64,000 bases of DNA. Source: JACJXW01 sp964418125. Its GTDB lineage: Bacteria; Bacteroidota; Bacteroidia; Chitinophagales; Saprospiraceae. Each line of letters opens with the position of its first letter. Position 1 is the first letter of the stretch. Made by a program: the position numbers and the translations under genes. Below the pieces are notes generated by a model. It saw only the letters and a program-made list of their open reading frames with translations, did no database searches and was not told where the DNA came from. Positions 1 through 8,800 of this stretch are shown here, in pieces. The DNA is taken from positions 31,092 to 95,091 of the forward strand of contig CAYQKY010000012.1 in assembly GCA_964418125.1 (NCBI GenBank). The letters run 5' to 3'.

Positions 1-1
1 C

Positions 2-70
2 CTTGAGGAGGTTTTTGATTTGGAGGTTTTTTCACTGTGGTTCGCTGCCCGGCGAGCGGAGAAGAAATAG
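2..70 (+). CDS. C-terminal tail of an unidentified protein, cut by the window edge
   Basis: An open frame enters from the left edge and stops at the TAG at 68-70. It encodes about 22 residues ending in AARRAEKK. This is too little to assign a family. It could equally be a chance open frame or the tail of a decayed mobile-element gene, since the sequence that follows carries element termini. Confidence 0.2.
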   Translation, partial: LEEVFDLEVFSLWFAARRAEKK

Positions 71-223
71 CAAGAGCTGGCGAGGACAACAAGGGCAATG
101 GCAGGAACCATAGAGCAGCCTGCCCAATGACCGGCAGCGCCCCAAGTACTCCCCATACTTTTTACGCCGTAAAGTGATACAGCAAAGACTGGCGACGATC
201 ATCTGTAAGCAGAAGTATGAACT

Positions 224-366
224 GGGTCTTCGTCACTTTTGGTGGTAACTTGAAGAGAGCCCCTTCTTCAATGATCGGATGCTTACAGAATCAGCTGTCA
301 ATTGGGAGGATAGCTTGAAGTAACGCCCTCAGTTTCCGGCAACACCACCAAAATTGACGAAGACCC
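224..366. mobile_element. ISL3-like inverted-repeat pair (solo termini or small non-autonomous element)
   Basis: An imperfect inverted repeat of about 26 bp bounds 143 bp. The left arm at 224-249 begins gggtcttcgtcacttttggt, and the right arm at 340-366 is its near complement ending cgaagaccc. Ends of the form GG(G/C)TCTTCGTCA are typical of ISL3-family insertion sequences. No transposase frame lies between the arms, so this is either a MITE-like derivative or two termini left by a deletion. I do not see a convincing 8-bp target duplication. The rest of 1-685 holds no gene I can support, only a short hairpin near 399-416 (arms gtaacat / atgttac). Confidence 0.45.
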
Positions 367-653
367 AAAATGTTGCGAGAAACGTAACATGGCGATGTTA
401 CACTCAATCATAGCTATTGATAATCTGTATTTTAACACAAATTGGAGCCACACATCTAACATTGGATACTACAGGAAGTCCATGAATCGCAGCACCCCGG
501 CAGATAACGCTCATCCTCGTTTCTCGACTGTTTAAAATTGAAACAGTATTAGGAGACGATTTGGGCCGTAGTGTTTAACTTTGAGTTTCTTTTTTATAAG
601 TCCACTGTGCTGGCTGATGGGCTTTCTAAAGAATATCATTGCCGTTTATATTA

Positions 654-661
654 TAAATTTG
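654..661 (+). promoter_or_regulatory. Possible Bacteroidota -7 box for the large conflict-system gene
   Basis: TAAATTTG matches the TAnnTTTG -7 consensus used by the Bacteroidota primary sigma factor and lies 25 bases before the ATG at 686. A second match, TAACTTTG, is at 577-584. Neither has a well-spaced upstream TTG, so which one is used is uncertain. Confidence 0.35.
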
Positions 662-685
662 TGAGAATCTTTTTTCCTGGCTCTT

Positions 686-3600
686 ATGAAATCCATAAAT
701 CCTGAAATTCTGAAGCTCGGCGGTGCACTGGCAACCGGGATAGTAGCCATTGCTTGCCCCGTTGTTTTACCTGCCTTAATGGCATCTACAGTTAATTCAC
801 TCGCCCCCGAAGTCGCTGGGCACCTCGTTACCTCTACCAATTACAAGGCGTTTCGAGATTTTTTGCGAAAAGATCGCCCGGGCCGGCTGAATCATGACTT
901 AGTGCAGATGCTTCTTGCAGCATTGGAACGAACCACCGGCCTTTTAGAAACACTTTTTGAAGAAAAGGAATTTTCCGCTTCTCCCGTGTTGAATAAGGTG
1001 CGCCTTCAAAGAACAAAAAAAACTTTCAAAGCTTTAAAGTCAGCCATTGATGAGGACTATTTCAAGGAAGAGAATGCAAGTAGTTATCTTTTTGAAGATG
1101 AAAAAACGTGGTCGGGTGAGTTAGTCAAGGCGCTGTTTGAAACAGCAAAGCTAAAAGAGCAAGAACGTCAAGCCATCGAGGCATATTTTTTAGAAAAATT
1201 TCCCAATCTGTTTAAACTGGCATTTGAAGAAACGTTGAAAGACCCTGCCAATGAACGTGGATGGCGGGCTTTCCAAATGCTGGCTATCGAGGAAAACAAG
1301 CAGACCGGGAATAGGTTGGAGAACAAAGTGGATGCTGTACAAACAGTCATTAACGAGTTAAAAAAAGATGCATCTCCATCACATTTGGCATGGTTGGACA
1401 AGATTCAAGCTGATGTGTTTGATTTCAAGTTTAAAACTGCTTTGGAGCACCTTGATTCTCTCGAAGCCGAGATGAGGAGAGTGAACACTTTGAGCAACAT
1501 TGACAATGCCAAAATTTTGCTATTGAAAGGAATATGCCTTTATGAGCAAAATGAAATCGAAAAAGGGGAGGAGGCTTGGCTAACGGCTTGGCGATATGAC
1601 TCCAAGAACTTACAAGTTAGGGAAAAAGCTTTACGAGTACTAATTGACAGAGGCAAGTTCGGCCCAGCCAAAAAGCTGATGTCTGAAATGTTGATTGAGG
1701 ACTCCGCAAATCCTATCGCTTGGGCTGCCAAGACCTTTCTCGATGATGGCTTGTTGGAGGACAAATTAGCTGCTGTGCCATATGTAATTACTGAATTAGA
1801 AACACAGTTTCAAGCTTTCAAATTGAGGCTCGCCGGATTTTGTATTCAGCACAATAAATACCAAGACATAGGCAGGATATTTAAACAGGAAATTGAAAGC
1901 GACATCCAGTTTCCAACCAGCATAACATTTGAAAACAAAGGTTACTGGTTGTTGCTATCCAATTTTTACGTCTCTCAGATTGCCGTTCAGCACAATCAAA
2001 TTCCAGACTATGTCCACCCATTGATTAAGAACAACCCTAAGTTGCCTAAGGTGATAGCTCTTTTTGAAAAAGTCCTCCAACCATTCGAGGATACAGAAAA
2101 AGGGCAATTCTTGACCTACTATAAATTTTGGTATCACTATGCGAAATACTGTCTGGTAGGGAATAAAGAGGAGGCTCTTCAAGTTTTGAAAGCATATAAT
2201 AAACTGTCCGATAAACACCGAACGGAACCTATCCCCACACTCACCGCATTTGCCCTCCTTCAAACAAAACAGATTAATGAGCTACTTGATTTTACTGATA
2301 ATTGTGAAGATGAACAATCAATAGGCGTACTTGTGCCAAGGGCTTTGGCATTTGTGAATCAGGAGAAATTCGTGGAGGCTCATCGGACATTCGATACCTT
2401 TTTTGATAGACTGGAGAAAATTGATACCGTTCATTTTGCCGCATTCCACAGTTATCAATACGATTTCACTCCGATTCAGGAACAGAGAGAGTCCCAATGG
2501 CTTAGGTTAAAAGACAAAATTGAACGCCCTGCTTTAAAAAAACTCGCTGCATTTTTTACCTTTTGGGACACACAATCGGTCGAAGAGAGAAGGGCCAAAT
2601 TGGTCGAATTGAGAAAGGAGATAGAAGCAACAGATCCCGAACTTATTCTTTCGTTGGCCTTGCTTTTCTACCAAAACGGTGACTTTATACCTACATTGGA
2701 AATTTTAAAGCCTATTATTGATTTCAATGAAGAATCACCAGAACACTTGTTATACATTAGATCTCTAGGCAACTCCCGCCATGATGATGCTGAATTGCTT
2801 TCAAGGCTTGAGGACTGGAGAAGGACTGGATTTACGGTTTATCATGATTGGTTGTTTTGGGAAATTCAGTTGCTGCAAACTGTACCCGATGCTGAACAAA
2901 TATTGGAGGTCGTATCGATTGGGATTGAAAAATTTCCAGATGACCCTCGATTTCACATGATAAAAGCCATTGAACTGGAAAGGCTTGGACAGACGAAAGA
3001 ACTGCAAGAGTTTCTGTCGACGGATATATCTTTTGCTGCACGGCTTCCCGAACCCAATGTAATTCATCTTTCAGGGATAATGCTTCGGAATGGATTGATA
3101 AAAGAAGGTATCGAATTGATTTTTCCCCTTGCTGAAAACCCAAACAAGGAACTGGCACAAGCCAACTATTTTTTTGCGCTTTCGATGATTGAGAATTTGC
3201 CATTTCCAAGAAACCTTGAAGAAGTAACAGAGGACTGTTGGGTTGATATCGAGGAGAACGGTGTATTGGAGCTGCACCGCATCACACCGGATAATTCCTC
3301 ATTGCCAGAATTCAAAGTTATTCTTGGAAAGCGAGTGGGTGATGTAATAGAATTTCAATCGCTACTTAGTAGCAGAAAATCCGTTCGAACCATAAAAGAG
3401 ATTTTTGATAAGTATGTAGGATTGCATGTGCATATTATTCGAAAAGCCAACTCGAGACGGTCTTTAGCTTCCACGATTGAGGTATTCGAGATGCCATCAG
3501 AAAACGTTGAAGAATTGAATCGGGTTTTGGTGGAATTGTTTGGTGAAGATGGAGACAGGAGAAAAGACCATAGTGAACAACTAATGAGACAGTATGCAAC

Positions 3601-4666
3601 GAGAGAGATTGGTTTTTTTCAACTCACTAACGGATTGGGAGGCAATCCAATTGAGGTTTTTTACCATTTGGCAAACCAGAAGGATAATGGGATTCGGGCA
3701 TTGCCTGTTGCCGCCTTTAAGTATACCAATGAAGATTTGTTGAAAGATACCAAATTTGCCATGGATTTTTCATCCCTTCTATTATTCTTTGAGCTCTCGA
3801 AAAGCGGTGTCGAGTTCAGTGTCAAGTTTTTAGTCTCGCCTTTTTTGGTTGAAATCATTGAACATAGGCGCTTTGAAATAATGTGGGTAAGGGGTTCCTC
3901 TTTAAGTGTGAATATCACGTCTAAAGGAGTGACCCCAATATTTTATCCAGAAAATTACAAGTTGGTAAGGCTTGAATTTTTTGACCAGTTACTGGCTTGG
4001 GTCAAGAAAAATTGTGAAGTACGCAAAAGTCGCCACAAACTTACTGTTATGGGTCATGCGCTGAGGGATGAGAGGGATTGGGGAGGAATGGACAATCCTT
4101 TTTCCAAGTTCACGTTGGATACTCTTTTTTTGTCAAGCTCTCCATCTGAAAAAGTTGTCCTAATTTCCGATGACGTTGGCTACTACCGCTTTTTTCAGGG
4201 GCGTACTAATCTGGTAAGTACAGAAGTATTTTTAAGCCAATTCTGCTCAGAGTTTCTCATTTCAAGCATTTATCCTAAAATCCTTCAATTGGGGTATTCA
4301 GGATTTACATTGCCGTCAAATTTTGTGAGGGCAGAATATGCAAAAAAAGCCAAAGGGGATGAAAACCTATTTGAGGAATGCTTAAGAAACCTGGGGACAA
4401 ACCCAGAGACTGTTCTGATTATTCTATTCGATATTTATAGTTCCAGCAAGCTTCTGGTTTCCCACCAAAGAATTTTGAGCCAAAAAATCCTGCGAAGCTT
4501 TTTGACATGGGGCATTCCGAATAGATTTGTTTTCGAAACTTTCCAATCGTTACTGGTAATGAAATTTCGGTTTCTTCCAAATAGGACTGCCGAAGTACTC
4601 GAAGATTGGGCCATAGTAAGTGGTAGGGGGTATGGTCTTATTTCCGGTTCTGCTCATTTTCCATGA
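686..4666 (+). CDS. Giant TPR protein with GreAB-C-like and C-terminal PIN-like domains (probable conflict/defence protein)
   Basis: The product is 1326 residues. It opens with a hydrophobic stretch (about residues 10-35), then a charged helical region, then a long all-helical middle (about 230-840) that reads as degenerate TPR-type repeats. At about 845-895 the stretch VILGKRVGDVIEF closely matches the C-terminal domain of GreA/GreB transcript-cleavage factors. The last 300 residues contain MDFSSLLLFF and VVLISDDVGYYRF, which resemble the first and later acidic motifs of a PIN nuclease. This order (TPR, GreAB-C, PIN) matches a bacterial conflict-system class described by comparative genomics. 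The gene is clearly AT-richer than those downstream, stands alone, and sits between mobile-element debris, all consistent with horizontal gain. The RNase and defence roles are inferred from the family. If the PIN and GreAB-C readings are wrong, it remains an unidentified repeat protein. Confidence 0.6.
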   Translation: MKSINPEILKLGGALATGIVAIACPVVLPALMASTVNSLAPEVAGHLVTSTNYKAFRDFLRKDRPGRLNHDLVQMLLAALERTTGLLETLFEEKEFSASPVLNKVRLQRTKKTFKALKSAIDEDYFKEENASSYLFEDEKTWSGELVKALFETAKLKEQERQAIEAYFLEKFPNLFKLAFEETLKDPANERGWRAFQMLAIEENKQTGNRLENKVDAVQTVINELKKDASPSHLAWLDKIQADVFDFKFKTALEHLDSLEAEMRRVNTLSNIDNAKILLLKGICLYEQNEIEKGEEAWLTAWRYDSKNLQVREKALRVLIDRGKFGPAKKLMSEMLIEDSANPIAWAAKTFLDDGLLEDKLAAVPYVITELETQFQAFKLRLAGFCIQHNKYQDIGRIFKQEIESDIQFPTSITFENKGYWLLLSNFYVSQIAVQHNQIPDYVHPLIKNNPKLPKVIALFEKVLQPFEDTEKGQFLTYYKFWYHYAKYCLVGNKEEALQVLKAYNKLSDKHRTEPIPTLTAFALLQTKQINELLDFTDNCEDEQSIGVLVPRALAFVNQEKFVEAHRTFDTFFDRLEKIDTVHFAAFHSYQYDFTPIQEQRESQWLRLKDKIERPALKKLAAFFTFWDTQSVEERRAKLVELRKEIEATDPELILSLALLFYQNGDFIPTLEILKPIIDFNEESPEHLLYIRSLGNSRHDDAELLSRLEDWRRTGFTVYHDWLFWEIQLLQTVPDAEQILEVVSIGIEKFPDDPRFHMIKAIELERLGQTKELQEFLSTDISFAARLPEPNVIHLSGIMLRNGLIKEGIELIFPLAENPNKELAQANYFFALSMIENLPFPRNLEEVTEDCWVDIEENGVLELHRITPDNSSLPEFKVILGKRVGDVIEFQSLLSSRKSVRTIKEIFDKYVGLHVHIIRKANSRRSLASTIEVFEMPSENVEELNRVLVELFGEDGDRRKDHSEQLMRQYATREIGFFQLTNGLGGNPIEVFYHLANQKDNGIRALPVAAFKYTNEDLLKDTKFAMDFSSLLLFFELSKSGVEFSVKFLVSPFLVEIIEHRRFEIMWVRGSSLSVNITSKGVTPIFYPENYKLVRLEFFDQLLAWVKKNCEVRKSRHKLTVMGHALRDERDWGGMDNPFSKFTLDTLFLSSSPSEKVVLISDDVGYYRFFQGRTNLVSTEVFLSQFCSEFLISSIYPKILQLGYSGFTLPSNFVRAEYAKKAKGDENLFEECLRNLGTNPETVLIILFDIYSSSKLLVSHQRILSQKILRSFLTWGIPNRFVFETFQSLLVMKFRFLPNRTAEVLEDWAIVSGRGYGLISGSAHFP

Positions 4667-4725
4667 AACAAAATTAGCTTACCGTTTCAAACTTCACTTA
4701 AAAGGCCCGCAACTTTCTCTCGCAA

Positions 4726-4920
4726 TTACCCACTCCTCACCTCTAAAGGTCGTACCCCAAACCGCTTGACAAATAATTTTGTAAAATAAGAATAGTCGGA
4801 AAAGCCCACCTGATAGGCCACTTCAGAAATGTTGAGGCCGGTGTCGATGGCCAGTTGATAGGCTTTTTGCAAACGGATGGAATGGATAAATTGGGTGGCG
4901 GGCAGGCGCCGTTGGAAAGC
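4726..4920 (-). pseudogene. AraC-family regulator, C-terminal DNA-binding fragment
   Basis: On the minus strand an open frame bounded by stop codons at 4921-4923 and 4726-4728 encodes about 64 residues of a classic AraC DNA-binding domain. It contains QFIHSIRLQKAYQL, then NISEVAYQVGFSDYSYFTKL, then FVKRFGVRPLE. The second helix-turn-helix and the natural C-terminus are intact, but the N-terminal part of the regulator is gone and no start codon is available. It is a truncated remnant, probably cut by the event that brought in the neighbouring recombinase fragment. The sequence between 4921 and 5067 holds no gene I recognise. Confidence 0.75.
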
Positions 4921-5067
4921 TCAGCGCCGGGCATGAAGTGCCCAGTGCTGGACCACTGAGCCATAGCCTGCCGGTGCGGCCCGCGCGGGGCTGGTCCTGT
5001 GGAATAATCTGGGTTCTATTGATACTATTCCACAGGGCTGGCCAGGCTGCCGGGATTTCTGAGGCGC

Positions 5068-5256
5068 CTAGACATAATTCCAAGCCGTCCCATAGGAAAC
5101 CCCAAGCTCCTTCCGAATCTGGTTGACCGGTTTCCCGTCCCGGTACAGCCTGGCTATTTTTTCTTTCAGGCTATCCGCTATTGTCGACCTCGAGGCTCGT
5201 TTACCCTGCGCCCTGGCTCTTGCCATACCTGCCCTGAGGAATAATGCAGGCTCCAT
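5068..5256 (-). pseudogene. Serine recombinase (resolvase/invertase) C-terminal fragment
   Basis: The frame gives 62 residues: an R-A-G-M-A-R-A-R-A-Q-G-K-R linker typical of the end of the resolvase catalytic domain, followed by a helix-turn-helix (IARLYRDGKPVNQIRKELGV) and a short tail. The N-terminal catalytic domain with its active serine is missing; an in-frame stop lies directly before the apparent start. This is a decayed remnant of a recombinase carried by a mobile element. Imperfect palindromes with ggaata / tattcc arms lie on both sides (about 4999-5035 and 5235-5275) and could be old recombination sites. Confidence 0.65.
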
Positions 5257-5333
5257 TCAGGCTATTCCACTTGGACGCCAGTATAATATAAAGAAGCACC
5301 AAAATTGTATAAACTCTTTTTCATAAACTATTC

Positions 5334-5341
5334 TATCTTTG
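5334..5341 (+). promoter_or_regulatory. Possible -7 promoter box for the first HYC_CC_PP gene
   Basis: TATCTTTG fits the Bacteroidota TAnnTTTG box and lies 17 bases upstream of the TTG at 5359. This placement argues that translation starts at 5359, not at the earlier in-frame TTG at 5305, which would precede the promoter. Confidence 0.4.
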
Positions 5342-5358
5342 CAGAAACAAAAAACAAA

Positions 5359-5787
5359 TTGCTCTACAGGATAACCCATATCACTCTGGCTTTTTTGCTC
5401 CTGTTCAGCTCAACGGGCATAGTACTCAACAAGCACTATTGCGGGAGTGAGCTGAAGAGTATGGCTGTTTTCATGAAGGCAAAACCATGCCATCATGTGA
5501 AGGCAGTGAAGGGCTGTCCTACCCACAGTTCCGGAACAGAGTGGCTTCACCAAGAAAAAAAGAGCTGTTGTGATGACGAAACGGAATATGTCAAATCGGA
5601 TGAAGAACAGCTGGCTCAACCCTTCCGTATTGATCTTAAGAACCTTCCGGTTCTCCTGGCTACGATTTTCGTAGCACTTGATTTCCAACTTCCTGCCACA
5701 GATGCCAATACGCTCCATTACTTAACGTACAAACCGCCCATTGTCCTCAACGACATATCCGTGTTGTTGCAGGTCTTCCGCTTATAG
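5359..5787 (+). CDS. HYC_CC_PP family protein
   Basis: A 142-residue small secreted or membrane-anchored protein. It has an N-terminal hydrophobic helix, then the family's NKHYCG motif, a middle Cys pair (KKSCCDD) and a C-terminal PP (YKPPIV). The biochemical role is not established, but family members recur beside heavy-metal and copper resistance genes in Bacteroidota, and the Cys/His residues suggest metal contact in the periplasm. I chose the TTG at 5359 because the paralogue at 19992 aligns residue for residue from its ATG to this position, and because a promoter-like box lies just upstream. It precedes the RND pump gene by 106 bp and is probably co-regulated with it. Confidence 0.75.
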   Translation: MLYRITHITLAFLLLFSSTGIVLNKHYCGSELKSMAVFMKAKPCHHVKAVKGCPTHSSGTEWLHQEKKSCCDDETEYVKSDEEQLAQPFRIDLKNLPVLLATIFVALDFQLPATDANTLHYLTYKPPIVLNDISVLLQVFRL

Positions 5788-5893
5788 GCCACTATTAGTT
5801 TTTTCCTGCCACTCGATAATTCATCGAAGTGGTTAAAGTCGTTACTTTATGCCCAAAAGGCGTCATCGATTTATATAAAACTGCTTAAGGCTT

Positions 5894-8800
5894 ATGCTCA
5901 ACGCAACTATTCGATTCTTTCTGGAGAATAAGCTGGTTGCCTGGATACTGCTCCTGTTTTTTGCAGGATGGGGGATCGTCACCGCACCCTTCGACCTCAA
6001 TGTAAACTGGCTGCCCCGTGACCCCGTTGCCGTAGATGCCATTCCGGATATCGGCGAGAACCAGCAGATCGTCTTTACCCGATGGATGGGGCGGTCTCCT
6101 CAGGATGTAGAAGACCAGATTTCCTATCCACTTACTTCGGCCCTGCTGGGTATTCCCGGAGTAAAGACCATCCGGAGCAACTCCATGTTCGGGTTTTCCA
6201 CCATATACATCATTTTTCAGGATGATATCGACTTCTACTGGAGCCGGTCCCGCATCCTGGAGAAATTGAACTCCCTGCCCGCCAACCTATTGCCCGATGG
6301 CGTTCAGCCCTCCCTCGGGCCGGATGCAACAGCTCTGGGACAGATCTACTGGTACACCTTAGAAGGACGAGACTCCAACGGTAAGCCCACCGGTGGATGG
6401 GACCCGCATGAACTGCGAACCATTCAGGACTTTTATGTGCGATACGGATTGTCTTCCGCCGAGGGGGTTTCGGAAGTGGCTTCCGTTGGAGGCTTTGTCA
6501 AGGAGTATCAGATCGATGTTGACCCCGATGCCATGAAAGCCAACCGCATCACGCTGGAACAAGTAATGGGGGCGGTAAAAGGAAGCAATATTGACATCGG
6601 GGCTCAGACAATGGAGGTCAACCTGGCTGAATACTTCGTCCGGGGGCTAGGGTACATCAAGAACATCGAGGATATAGAGTATTCAGTAGTAGCGGTAAAC
6701 AACAACGTTCCACTTTATGTAAAGGACATTGCGAGGGTGAATATCGGCCCGGCGACGAGGCGGGGCGCACTGGATAAATCGGGCGCCGAAGCGGTAGGTG
6801 GAGTAGTTGTAGCCCGTTACGGCTCCAACCCCATGCAGGTCATTAAAAATGTAAAGGCCAAGATCGCGGAGATCGAGCCCGGGCTTCCTTCCAAAACGCT
6901 GGAAGACGGTACTGTCTCGCAGGTCAAGATCATTCCTTTCTATGACCGCACCCAGCTGATCCAGGAGACGATCGGCACCCTGGAGGAGGCGCTCACCCTG
7001 GAGGTACTCATTACGGTGATCGTGGTTATCCTCATGCTTTTCAACCTGAAGTCTTCCCTTCTGGTCTCCGGCGCCCTGCCAGTGGCAGTGCTCATGTGTT
7101 TCATTGCCATGCGGCAATTTGGCATTGACGCCAATATCGTTTCCCTTTCAGGGATTGCCATTGCCATTGGCACCATGGTTGACATGGGAATCGTGCTGAC
7201 AGAAAGCATGGTGAAAAACATAAAAGAAGCGCCGCCGGGGAAATCCCTCATGACAACCATTTATGAAGCTACTGTAGAGGTTGCGTCGGCGGTGATCACA
7301 GCGGTTTCCACCACCATTGTGAGCTTTCTGCCCGTCTTCGCAATGGAGGCGGCGGAGGGTAAGTTGTTTCGCCCATTGGCCTTTACCAAAACCTTTGCGC
7401 TCCTGGCCTCTATTGTGCTCGCCATCACGGTACTCCCGCCACTTGCGCACAGCCTGTTTTCAGTACAGCCGAAGGGAAGCCGTTGGCGATATTTTTCTAA
7501 CCTTTTACTCCTGGCCGGCGGCGTCCTGGTTGCTTCGATTTTCAATTTCTGGTTTGGCATGATCGTCATTTTCGTGTCACTACTCGAATTGGGTAGCATC
7601 TGGATCAGTAATAATCTCTCGGAAAAGGCCTCCACTGTTTACACCTGGGTTAAAAACATATTTTATGCCGGCCTGGTCGCCTTTTTCCTCACCCGGGCCT
7701 GGATGCCTCTGGGCGTCAATGTGAGTGTTATGACGAATTTCATCTTCGTCGGCGGCATCATCACTTTGTTGATGGTGGTTTTCTTCACCCTCATTCACTT
7801 CTACGAGCAAGTCCTTCGCTTTTTCATGCGCTTTCGCTGGTTGTTCCTGCTTTCGGTCACCGGCATTGTTGTTTGGGGCGTTACTATTTTAAAAAACACT
7901 GGACAGGAGTTTATGCCCTCCCTAAATGAAGGTTCCTTTCTACTCATGCCGACCTCCATGCCGCACACTGGCATTCAGCAAAACACCAACTACCTTAGGG
8001 CGCTCGACATGGCCGTTACCGCAATACCGGAGGTGGAATCGGTAGTTGGAAAAATGGGCCGGGTGGAAAGCGCCCTGGACCCAGCCCCGGTTTCCATGTA
8101 TGAAAACATCATCCTGTATAAGCCAGAATACAAAGTAGATGAGGACGGCCACCGCATCCGGTTTAAAGTAGATGAGAACGGAGAATACCTCAGGGATGAA
8201 AAGGGAGCGCTTATCGAGAGCCGCAACGGAAAATACTACCGCCAGTGGCGCGATCACATCAAGAGCCCGGATGACATCTGGCAGGAGATCGTAGCGGCTA
8301 CTAAACTGCCCGGCGTAACCTCCGCTCCAAAACTCCAACCCATCGAGACCCGCCTGGTGATGCTGCAAACGGGCATGCGCGCGCCTATGGGTATTAAAGT
8401 GAAAGGGCCGGATCTTAGAACGATCGAGGAGTTTGGCCTGCAGCTTGAAAAATACCTCAAGGAAGTAGAAGGAGTAAAAGCTGCTGCCGTATTTGCCGAC
8501 CGCATCGTCGGCAAGCCCTACCTGGAGTTTAAAATAGACCGCCAGGCCATCGCCCGCCACGGGCTTTCTGTTGAGCAGGTTCAGAAGCACATTCAGGCGG
8601 CGGTGGGCGGCATGATGATGACCACGACGGTGGAGGGGCGCGAGCGTTTCCCCGTTCGCATCCGATACCCCCGGGAATTGCGCAGCGACCCGGAAATCGT
8701 TAAACGAATATTGCTGCCTTCCAGATCCGGCGGCCAGATCCCGTTGGGTGAACTTGTGAAGGTCGAATACCGGCAAGGGCCGCAATCCATCAAAAGTGAA

